Origin: Isoetes taiwanensis
Taxonomy: Eukaryota; Streptophyta; Lycopodiopsida; Isoetales; Isoetaceae
Length of the DNA: 64,000 nucleotides
Assembly (NCBI GenBank): GCA_021234155.1
Contig: JAJEKV010000105.1
Location: 3,272,937 to 3,336,936, forward strand
Direction: 5' to 3'
The stretch's first letter is position 1. Each line of letters starts with the position of its first letter. The position numbers were made by a program, and so were the translations under genes. Below, piece after piece: positions 54,728-64,000 of the stretch. Below the pieces are notes generated by a model. The model searched no databases and had not been told where the DNA came from. It saw only the letters and a program-made list of their open reading frames with translations.

Positions 54728-55800
54728 GGGGGGGAGTAATGTTATGCCTAAATAAAGTTTTACAGACCATTGTTGGATATGATGCATGCATTTAAATATT
54801 AGGCATAATGGATGTGTATAATGGTCGCTTGCCCCTTAGTCTAGATTAAGTTGTTGTGGTGCACCACGGCATGGTAGATCTTAGACTAGGGCGCAACCAG
54901 ATGTTCTAATGGAAACGTGGTTGCGGGATGCCTTAACATTGTGGAAACAATGTAGTTAAGGTGTAAAATGCTTAATGGTTCAAAAGAACCATAGGGCCTT
55001 AAAAGGCTTGAATGGTTTAAAAACCATTGCATTAAAAGTGTGAACACCCCTGAATCGGGGGAGCCACCATCGTGGCTGAGCCACGAACATGCAGCAGTAG
55101 AGAACTGCTGAAACCTTAAGGTGCTGGTCAGATTTGCCTTGGGCAAAAGCACCTGATCTGTGTGGGCCGATGAGGCCCTGCCACCTGGCTCTGCCATGCA
55201 GCCCTGCCGGAAGATGGGCAGCGGCCAAGCAATGGAATCCGGGGGAGCTATCAGACCGGATTATGGATCCGGCAGGATCACCTGTGTTGCTGGGGTGATG
55301 CCACGTGGTTTACCCACGATTGGCAGGCTCTCGGATCAGGGGGCAAAGTCAGGCTGGGAGAAGGAAGCTGGACACAGCAGAAGAGGAGGCGGAGGTCTGC
55401 GCAGAAGGGAAGCGCAGATAAGGCAAGGAAGAGTTCTGTGGTCGGATTGGGCTTCAAAGGGATTTCGACTTGGTAGAGATCTCTGCGGGTGAAGTTTGAA
55501 GGCATTTGGTAAGCCATGGATTGATAGGCTGTTCTGTACCCTGGCAGAGGTGTCTGCTATAATAGGAGACGAATTTAAAAAGGGTATCTGTACCCAAATA
55601 CTTGAACTTCACCTAGCAGGCAATATGGGATTGCCTGAAAGAAGCCTTGAAACTAATAAACAGAACTTCCTAAATGGTCTTCCTTTTCTGTTGTGTTAAA
55701 CCTAAGGATGCTTCGAATGGCTGGTTAGGTGTGACCAGCTGGTAGAGTCTTGCATTCCTTAAGGGCTCCCTGCGCATTGTTATGCAAAGGGGCAATAGGG
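54728..55800 (+). mobile_element. Polypurine tract and LTR following the chromovirus
   Basis: A purine tract (caggggggggag, 54,727-54,738) directly precedes TGTTATGCCTAAATAAAG, a plausible 3' LTR start 20 bp after the pol stop. The right end is not determined; a boundary must lie before about 55,810, where another element's integrase begins. Confidence 0.55.
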
Positions 55801-55814
55801 GCACATATATTCGG

Positions 55815-56129
55815 GTTCTTCATGGTCAACAGTTAAGGAAATCTTTGCATGACAAACATCTGCGAGCCAAAACTTTTTAAGAAGGTGATTTGGTTTTGCT
55901 TTACGATTCTCGTTACAAAAATTTTCCAGGGAAGTTAAAGTTCAGATGGCTTGGTCCTTATCAAATCGTTCAAGTTGTACAACCCAGCGTTTTCAAGCTG
56001 GCAGAATTAGATGGCACTCCATTACCTACACTGGTTAATGGCTTTCGCCTAAAACAATTTCATACAGAAGATACAGACAGTCACACACGTGATGCACAAC
56101 AAAATTCTGACTCCACAGATAGTGACTAA
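55815..56129 (+). pseudogene. Second Ty3/gypsy integrase C-terminus
   Basis: The reading LRKSLHDKHLRAKTF, a stop, then EGDLVLLYDSRY, FPGKLKFRWLGPYQIVQVV and GTPLPTLVNGFRLKQF is the C-terminal integrase module of the lineage that ends in a V-N-G-x-R-L-K type motif (non-chromodomain). The sequence is distinct from the chromovirus just upstream, so this is a separate, nested or abutting element. Confidence 0.8.
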
Positions 56130-57030
56130 AGCGGCATATTTATATTTATAGTAGAGGCAATATACAAAATGTGGGCATTGCCCACATACTTCCGCTATGA
56201 GCAGAGCCCTATTTACAAAATGGGCAGAGCTCTATTTACAAAATCCTACATTAAAGCACCCCTACTCCGGTTTGGAGGCGAGGTGATCACGGAGCACATG
56301 GTAGAGGCATTTCTCCCATCCCGCCGGATGAACTACCACCTCCATCGGATTTGTTAAGGGGTCGGGATGCTCAGCCATCCCACTGCACCACCCGTCCATA
56401 GGAATACCGCGTTTGCGGCATTTCCAGAGGTCAAGATCATTCATCTTACAGGTAATCCACTCCTGGCAGTTAGTCGGCATAGTGCAATTTTCGTTCATGG
56501 TCACGGCGGTGTCTCCGCAGCCCACCTTTCGTCTTATATAGCCAAACCGGTACCACCACTGCCGACGTGGACCAATCAGCCAATTGCTAACGTGGTTTGC
56601 AATGCAAGGCTCTTTCTAAATCCGAATCTTTTCTCCGCGCATATCTAGCCATGGTACCTTCGACATTTTCGTCTTATGATATCCCACCGGCGTTGCGGCA
56701 TTAAATGACATTCCTTCCTTTCACGCCCGTCGGACATTAATATTTGTACCTTAAGCCGGTTGTCACATCCGATCGTTCATTCACGTTTCATCTCCACCGT
56801 TCATCGCTTCTCCCTTAACTGCTTGGGGACTTAGCCAAATTTTTGCCTCTCAATCGACTTCTTCGCATCTATCGCCACACAGCACCATCAACGATTGTTG
56901 TTTCCTTCTCATCACGCCCTTTCGCCACACCTTGTAAGCCCTAAAACCTTTTCGTCCTTCTTCATTTTGTGTTCTGCTCTCCGCCCTCCGGCTTCTCACA
57001 TCCGCTCTTCCAGTTACCTTCAGACGCTCT
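56130..57030. other. Spacer between integrase end and 3' ORF region
   Basis: No coding motif. It is moderately pyrimidine-rich toward the end. By position it may carry the promoter or untranslated leader of the downstream 3' ORF. Confidence 0.35.
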
Positions 57031-57035
57031 TCGCC

Positions 57036-59937
57036 ATGGCCTCTACACCCAAATTCCCTCAACTTCAAACTTACGCTCCCGCGGGATCCGGCTCTTTTGA
57101 GTGGGTGACCTTCTCAACACCACCTTTCGCGAAGCCCTAGCAGGTCCAAGTCGAGCTGTGGCGGAATGCCATGGGCTTTATGAATTCTCCAAACAGGAAC
57201 TCCCTGCACCAAATCGAACAAGGCGAAGCGGTTAAGTCGCTCATATGATCAACACCCCGAATGGATACGCCACCCACGATTCGATCGGACCACCATTTTG
57301 CTGACCCCCTTTACCGCTTTCTCAGGTATTCCAAATTCCTCTTCCCCGACCTTCTTTATCTTGGGCTGCCTTACAGGACCAGGATGTCTCTCAGTATGGC
57401 GCAGCTCCTTATCAAGCCAACACCCATCGACTCACAAATATTGCAAAGACCCACGATACTTTTGTAAAATTTCTGTGGCAAAAATTCTATGGGTATTCCA
57501 TCAAGAATACCCATATCAATAAACAGTTTTATAACATTGTCATTATGGCCATCCACTCCCCTCATCCTATTGATTGGCCACAGATTTTGTTCCTCAGACT
57601 TCTCCATGAAATTGATCGCATCCGTGCAGCCCCTTCTTCTGGCTTTGACACTGCAGTGGGTGCTCACCTCCAGGCCATCATCTGTCATTATATACCTATT
57701 ACCCGTCCAGGGTCCCCCTCCACTTCTCATGCATCCACTCATCAAACCTTCCATTCACTTCCAAAAAACCATCAGGCTGAGACTTCATGCCTCCTCTTTC
57801 TCCTGGTCATGTTCAACAAACTGACAAGCCTATTTCTGTTTCTTCACTGAATCCACGCCCACAACTTCTCATAATATTTCTCAGACGTCACAGACCAATC
57901 GCCAACAAGGCCCTGCTCCTCCACCTTCTCGACAGGTCCTATATCAATACCAGCAAGATGTCCAAGCAGTTGTCTTTAAGCTTTAGGACTCGCAAGAAAC
58001 CTTCATGACTGGCGTTCAAGCCTACATGGAGGCCACGGAAGCAGTTCACAGGGATCTCCAAGCTGCCACCACGCAAGTTCAATCCCTGGAAGAAAAACTT
58101 CAACAGAAGCACGAGGCTCTTTTACAGGCCCGTGAAGACCTCAAGAATGCACAAGATCAGACAAGCCTGTTTGCTGATCAACAGGCTCAGTTACAATCCA
58201 CCATTCAGGAGTTGCTGGCGCATCAACGCCAAGGATAAACTCCTTGGTGACAATGATAAAGCCCTTGCTGATCTTAACACCATGTAGGAGCTCTCTCAGA
58301 ATTACACCCACCAGGTTCAGGAACTTGCTGAGCGCAATGTGCGCATCTCTTCTTTAGAAGATCAACTTTCCACGCCGACCGGTCGGCTCCGCCTCTCGAT
58401 CAACTTCTTTCTAAGCTTTAAGAAGCGAGAAGAGCATTGATGACGCCCGAAATTGCAACTCTTGACTTCAAAGCTCCACCCCGATGCAAACCCTTCACGC
58501 ACGCTCACCATGACGGTTTCCGTGATCAATCACGTCTCCTGCTCGAAAAGGATAATCAGATCCGCGACCTGGAAAATCAACTCCAGCAAGCTGTTCAATC
58601 TGCCGAAGACGCACAAAATAAACAAGAGGGCTATATTGATATTGATATCCGCATTCCTGTGGATTTCTGCACTCCTTCCAGTTATCTGGATTATGAGGTT
58701 GCCCGACGCCACCTTTTTCTTCTCAAGTGGTATGCGGCTGATGGACAGGTTAATGCACAGCCCCTACGCAGCACGGATTTTCTAAGGATCTGGCCGGACC
58801 TTTCTGTCGAAGACAAAGGTTTACTCTGTGCCCTCTTAATATTTGATCAAATCAACTGTGAGGATCCTGATTTGGTCATCTTCCGAGTTGTTCAGCCTAT
58901 GGTTTACATTTTTCATGATTTCTACCTGGCTGATACACAAGACAAATTCAGAGATGAGGCACATCGAGTTTTTCAAGGCAACCATCATGCCCATTGGCTG
59001 TTGTTAGAAACCAATCCATATTTCACGTGGATCCCCTCGGACCAACACTCTCTGTACTGAGTACATGCCTGAGCTTGCTCAGCATTTACCGCTATGGCAA
59101 GGCGAGATTTGGAACAGGTAAAGAAGAATTTAGCTCATCCTGAGGATCTCACCTTTGCTCAAATTTATCTGCAGCACCTCGGTGGCTACAATTCCTTGAG
59201 TGCTCTTCTGAACAGCAAGACCATACCCACGGGTTGGGTTAATCCTCCAGTCTATACTCAGCTCTCTGCTTCAGATTGGGACCAGTGGGTGCGTGCTCTT
59301 GATCAAGACCTTGTTCGTGAATTGGGGCGCGGGCTTAGAAGCCCGCCCACGGGCATGGCTCACTCTCCATATGCTTCATTAGGTGTACACGCTTGCGCCC
59401 AAGGTTTCGACATCGACATGGCGTCTTCCCTTTTGGACCAAGGTCACGGAAGGCCACGGGCCAGGTGGACTCCTCCTCCGGATCTCGACGGATCTCCTTT
59501 GGGACCCCCGTTTTGTCGAGGCGCTCAAATTGGAAGAATGGTGCCACCTTGGACCATCTGACAAATTGGATCTACATACCCAATGGCGTGGTTGGCGGGG
59601 CGCCCACATCTTGTCCACGGTCTTGATACCTTTTTGGCGAATCTTTTGCCACCTCACGGATCCCCGGTTCATCGCCAAGAAGGCTTCAGGCTGCTTTAAA
59701 GTGTCTCCTGTTAAGCTCTCTAAATCGGAAGCGTCCTATCTTTTATTGCAACCTGAATGCCAGTGTCAGTGCCTTCGGTCTTTGCAAGCGATGCCTCCCT
59801 GTTCCGTTGAATCGCACGTCAGTGTTACCTCTGCTGCAAGGTACTCCAGATCCGCTCCAGACACGACCACTGCTAAGGGGGACGAAACTGAGCGGGATGG
59901 ACAAAGCGGAAATAGAAAAGACGGAGATTCAAAATAG
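57036..59937 (+). pseudogene. Decayed 3' ORF region of the second Ty3/gypsy element
   Basis: Starting at an ATG (MASTPKFPQLQTYAPAGSGS), open pieces continue in shifting frames. FLWQKFYGYSIKNTHINKQF and IDWPQILFLRLLHEIDRI (57,460-57,640) recall plant transposon proteins. A strong coiled coil follows at 58,005-58,235 (VQSLEEKLQQKHEALLQARE, LKNAQDQTSLFADQQAQLQS), with a second at 58,530-58,620. Then comes a globular part (SYLDYEVARRHLFLLKWYAA, LRSTDFLRIWPDLSVEDKGL), and a last part to about 59,560 with YLQHLGGYNSLSALLNSK. Several stops break it. Some Ty3/gypsy lineages carry an extra ORF between pol and the 3' LTR (family knowledge); this would be one, but I cannot name the protein. Confidence 0.55.
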
Positions 59938-59967
59938 AAAGGGGATGGAATGGGCACGGATCGATGA

Positions 59968-61175
59968 TGTGTCCCGCCCCAAAAAAAACATATTTTAAGT
60001 ATTGGTCTGTCATTTTTAGGGCGAAATAGCCAGCTATGGACAAAGTTCGTTATTTCCTGTTTCATTCCCAGCTATTCATCCTTTCTTTGCTGCCAGAGCT
60101 TGTCATTTCACTGCAGATTCGCCTCCAAATCCTTGTTTGCCTCTATCCACCTTGTTTCGGTGCCTCCATACTCCATGTTTGCCTTCAGACAAAAGAAAAC
60201 AGCGTAAGCAAAGATCCTTCTGCTCTGAGAAAAATAATATGAAAAGCGAAGATCAATAGTAGAACAGGGGTCTATTTATTGCACCGATCGGGGGACTGCT
60301 GCAACTAATCTTCTCTTCATTCTATTGCAAGCCGGGGAAGCATTTGGAGTATCGAGGGCCCGTTGTTGATCCTAAGGGGCGGAATTGGAGCCGCGACATG
60401 CAGCTGGAGTTGGAGCCTCGAAGGGTTCAGAATATAGGGTTGAAGAGTATAGATAGAGAATATACATCCATTTGCATTTGAAATTTATCCTGCCCATTGG
60501 TGGAAGGGAGGGCGGGATAATTTGAATGGAAGTTTTCGAATGTTTATTGCTTGCTCGAAATTCATTTGTTAAAGAAAGGAGATGAGAAAAAAGAACACAA
60601 TCTTGGACATATTATCTCTGTGGCAACAAGAAGCGGAAATAAGATCGGACATGAAGGATAAGCTTTACTTAATATTCGGCAAGAAGCACTGCTCAAGAAT
60701 CTCTGCGGCAACAAGAAGATTTGCAATAAGATCCGGCAAAAAGCTGCAATAGATCCGGCAAGAAGGTTCAAAATAGGAAGCTTGAGAAAGACCACTTGCT
60801 TGGGAGATGGGAAGAACATGGTCCAGGGAGTTTGGATTGGGGAACCAAGGGACATTGCTGCGTGTCAATACCTATAGCTATGTTTGGCACCAAGACTGCT
60901 CTGTTCGGCACCAAGGCTGCTCTGCTTCGCAATACCTATAGCCAAATACGGTGGTGCGTTGAGCTTCAGGCCGGAAAAGGCAATACCTGCTTCTCAAGAT
61001 AGCTTTAGGGTCGATGAAGCAAGCGATCGATGAAGCAGAGCATTCATCGCCATACATGGAGCATTCAAGCAGAATAGGCGGTCAAGGCGATGGAGGTGGG
61101 CAAGGGAACATGCCCGTCAATTTGAACGACCAATAGAATGATAGGACCTGGATCAAAATCCAGGCCGTCCATTTT
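59968..61175 (+). other. Possible LTR start, otherwise non-coding
   Basis: A purine-rich run (gaaaggggatggaatggg, about 59,938) precedes TGTGTCCCGCCCC, which could be the 3' LTR start of the second Ty3/gypsy element. Around 60,660-60,770 the phrase gatccggcaagaag and variants recur. No gene is seen. Confidence 0.35.
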
Positions 61176-61177
61176 GG

Positions 61178-64000
61178 CCAAGGAGGCTCAACCATGCCAC
61201 ATGGACTCCGACATGCCAATATGGCTCAAACACACCACCTAGGCTCCAACATGCCAAGGTGGCTCAAATATGCCACCTAGGCTCCAACATGCCACCTTGG
61301 CATGTTTGAGCCACCTTGGCATGTTTGAGACACCTTGGCATGTTGGAGCCTAGGTGGCATGTTGGAGCCCATATGGCATGTCTGAGCCACCTTGGCATAT
61401 TAGAGCTTAGGTGGCATGTTGGAATCTAGGTGGCATGTTTGAGCCACCTTGGCATGTTGGAGAGACTAGGTGGCATGTTGGAACCCACGTGGCATGTTTG
61501 AGCCACCTTGACATGTCTAAGCCTAGGTGGCCTAGGTGGCATGTTTGAGCCACCTTGGCATGATTGAGTCTAGGTGGCATGTTGGAGCCACCTTGGCATG
61601 TTGAAGCCTCGGTGGTATGTTGTTGCCTAGGTGGCATGTTTGAGCCACCTTGGCATGTTGGAGCCTAGGTGGCATATTGGAAACCACATGGCATGTTTGA
61701 GCCACCTTGGCATGTTGGAGCCTAGGTGGCATGTTCCAGAGTAGGTGGCATGTTGGAGCCCACGTGGCATGTTTGAGCCACCTTGGCATGTTTAAGCCTA
61801 GGTGGCCTAGGTAGCATGTTTGAGCCACCTTGGCATGTTTGAGCCACCTTGGCATGTTTGAGCCACCTTGGCATGTTAGAGCCACCTTGGCATGTTGAAG
61901 CCTCGGTGGTATGTTGGAGCCTAGGTGGCATGTTTGAGCCACCTTGGCATGTTTGAGCTTAGGTGGCATGTTGGAGCCTAGGTGGCATGTTTGCGCACCT
62001 TAGCATGTTTGAGCCCAGGTGGCATATTGTTGGCATCTTTGGAGCCTAGGTGACATGTCGGAGCCCACGTGCCATGTTTGAGCCACCTTGGCATGTTGGA
62101 GCCTAGGTGGCATGTTGGAGCACATGTGGCATGTTTGAGCCACCTTGGCATGTTTGAGCCTAGGTGGCATGTTTGAGCCTAGGTGGCATGTTTGAGCCAC
62201 CTTGGCATCGTGGAGCCTAGGTGACATGTTGGAGCCCACCATGTTTGAGCCACCTTGGCATGTTGGAGCCTAGGTGGCCTTGGAGCTCAGCGTGGCATGT
62301 TTGAGCCACCTTGGCATGTTTCAGCCTAGTTGGCATGTTGGAGCCTAGGTGGCATGTTGGAGCCTAGGTGGCATGTTTGAGTATGTTGGAGCCTAGGTGG
62401 TATGTTTGAGCCACCTTGGCATGTTTGAGCCTAGGTGGCATGTTTGAGCCTAGGTGGCATGTTTGAGCCACCTTGGCATCTTTGAGCCTAGGTGGCAGGT
62501 TGGAGGCACCTTGGCATGTTGGAGCCTCGGTGGTATGTTGGAGCCTAGGTGGCATGTTTGAGCCACCTTGGCATGTTGGAGCCTAGGTGGCATGTTGGAA
62601 ACCACGTGGCATGCTTGATCCATCGTGGCATGTTTGAGCTTAGGTGGCATGTTGGGAGCCTAGGTGGCATGTTTGAGCACCTTGGCATGTTTGAGCCACC
62701 TTGGCATGTTGGAGCCTAGGTGGCATGTTGGAGCACATGTGGCATGTTTGAGCCACCTTGGCATGTTTGAGCCTAGATGGCATGTTTGAGCCACCTTGGC
62801 ATATTGGATCCTAGGTGGCATGTTTGAGCTTGACCCTAGGTGACATGTTTGAGCCCATGCCATGTTTGAGCCAACTTGGCATGTTGGAGCCTAGGTGGCC
62901 TTGGAGCTCGCGTGGCATGTTTGAGCCACCTTGGCTTTGAGCCACCTTGGCATGTTTGAGCCTAGGTGGCATGTTTGAGCCACCTTGGCATGTTTGAGCC
63001 CAGGTGGCCCAGGGTGGCATGTTTGAGCCACCTTGGCATCTTTGAGCCTAGGTGGCAGGTTGGAGCCACCTTGGCATGTTGGAGCCTCGGTGGTATGTTG
63101 GAGCCTAGGTGGCATGTTTGAGCCACCTTGGCATGTTGGAGCCTCGGGGGTATGTTGGAGCCTAGGTGGCATGTTTGAGCCACCTTGGCATGTTGCAGCC
63201 TAGGTGGCATGTTGGAAACCACGTGGCATGTTTGAGCCATCGTGGCATGTTTGAGCTTAGGTGGCATGTTGGAGCCTAGGTGGCATGTTTGAGCACCTTG
63301 GCATGTTTGAGCCACCTTGGCATGTTGGAGCCTAGGTGGCATGTTTGAGACTAGGTGGCATGTTGGAGCCTACGTGGCATGTTTGTGCCACCTTGGCATG
63401 TTTGAGACTAGGTGGCATGCTGGAGCCTAGGTGGCATATTGAGCTTGGCATGTTGCGCCCAAGGTGACATGTTACGTGGCATGTTTGAGCCACCTTGGCA
63501 TGTTGGAGCCTCGGGGGTATGTTGGTGCCCAGGTGGCAGGTTGAAGCCACCTTGGCATGTTGGAGCCCAGGTGGTATGTTGGAGCTTAGGTGGCATGTTT
63601 GAGCCACCTTGGCATGTGGAAGCCTAGGTGGCATATTGGAAACCACGTGGCATGTTTGAGCTATCTTGACATGTTTGAGCCTAGGTGGCATGTTTGAGCA
63701 CCTTGGCATGTTTGACCACCTTGGCATGATGGAGCCTAGGTGGCATGTTGGGGCACACTTGGCATGTTTGAGCCACCTTGGCATGTTTGAGCCTAGGTGG
63801 CATATTGGAGCCTAGGTGGCATGTTTGAGCCACCTTGGCATGTTGGAGCCTAGGTGACATGTTGGAGCCTATGTGGCATGTTTGAGCCACCTTGGCATGT
63901 TGGGACCTTGGCATGTTGGAGCCTAGGTGGCATGTTGGAGCCCACATCGGCATGTTTGAGCTTAGGTGGCATGTTGGAGCCCTGGGGCAAGTTTGAGCCA
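61178..64000. repeat. 19-bp minisatellite array, running off the window
   Basis: Monomers alternate mainly between gccaccttggcatgtttga and gcctaggtggcatgttgga, each 19 bp, with scattered variants (gcccacgtggcatg, gcctcggtggtatg) and small indels. About 145 monomers are visible. Up to about 61,296 the monomers read in the opposite direction. Because 3 x 19 = 57, every frame repeats a 19-residue peptide; long minus-strand frames (PPRLQHAKVAQTCHLGSNM) result from this and are not evidence of a gene. Confidence 0.95.

Noticed and set aside
61406-63953. Long minus-strand ORFs in the last 2.6 kb as a repeat protein gene
   Set aside because: All frames of the 19-bp minisatellite encode the same 19-residue cycle, so openness is automatic.

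Overview
The window looks like nuclear DNA of a land plant with a large, repeat-rich genome. The best evidence is a complete, spliced gene on the minus strand (24,500-25,825). It has eight exons, seven GT-AG introns and a continuous frame, and encodes an HVA22/REEP-type membrane protein closest to the plant HVA22-like k group. The rest is mostly decayed mobile DNA. I cannot fix the species; a fern or other non-seed plant would fit, but that is an inference from the repeat load and the unusual two-gene element.

Layout. 1-6 kb: AT-rich non-coding DNA with segmental and tandem duplications, retroelement 3'-end scraps, and one short intronless membrane-protein ORF (3,424-3,750). 6.2-10.7 kb: a Ty3/gypsy element with gag, protease, reverse transcriptase, RNase H and integrase in order but many frame breaks. 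11-18.4 kb: no gene, several duplicated blocks and LINE 3' ends. 18.46-22.3 kb: two minus-strand LINE copies ending in an (AATAG)n tail; the second is interrupted by a 1,230-bp poly(A) retrocopy with a target-site duplication. 22.4-23.7 kb: a tRNA-like module, a 21-bp inverted repeat and a 104-bp near-perfect hairpin. 24.5-25.8 kb: the HVA22-like gene. 26.9 kb: a LEA-like remnant. 27.6-28.9 kb: a plus-strand LINE. 29.3-31.3 kb: two LTRs head to head, one followed by a tRNA-Met-type primer-binding site. 32.7-40.7 kb: a T-rich, non-coding, LTR-retroelement-like block with internal tandem and palindromic repeats.

44.1-50.35 kb is the most unusual part. Two divergent, multi-exon, partly broken genes flank a spacer. 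The leftward gene encodes a large protein with a proline-rich N-terminus, Cys clusters, a putative RNase H-like core (IDGMD, LDNTIRENKNQ and GHTHDQID motifs, resembling what I know as DUF7869) and a chromatin-reader-like C-terminus. The rightward gene encodes a basic protein with a ParB/sulfiredoxin-like core (VLGGNHNFKARRQL). The spacer holds seven copies of the 18-bp palindrome GTGTATTCCGGAATACAC spaced 41-42 bp apart, about four DNA turns, and related palindromes lie in the rightward gene's introns. I propose a decayed copy of a poorly described two-gene mobile element with its own binding-site array.

51.8-60 kb: a Ty1/copia fragment, a chromodomain Ty3/gypsy 3' end with its LTR start, and a second Ty3/gypsy end followed by a long decayed 3' ORF region. 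61.18-64 kb: a 19-bp minisatellite with one polarity flip near 61,296 that runs off the window end.
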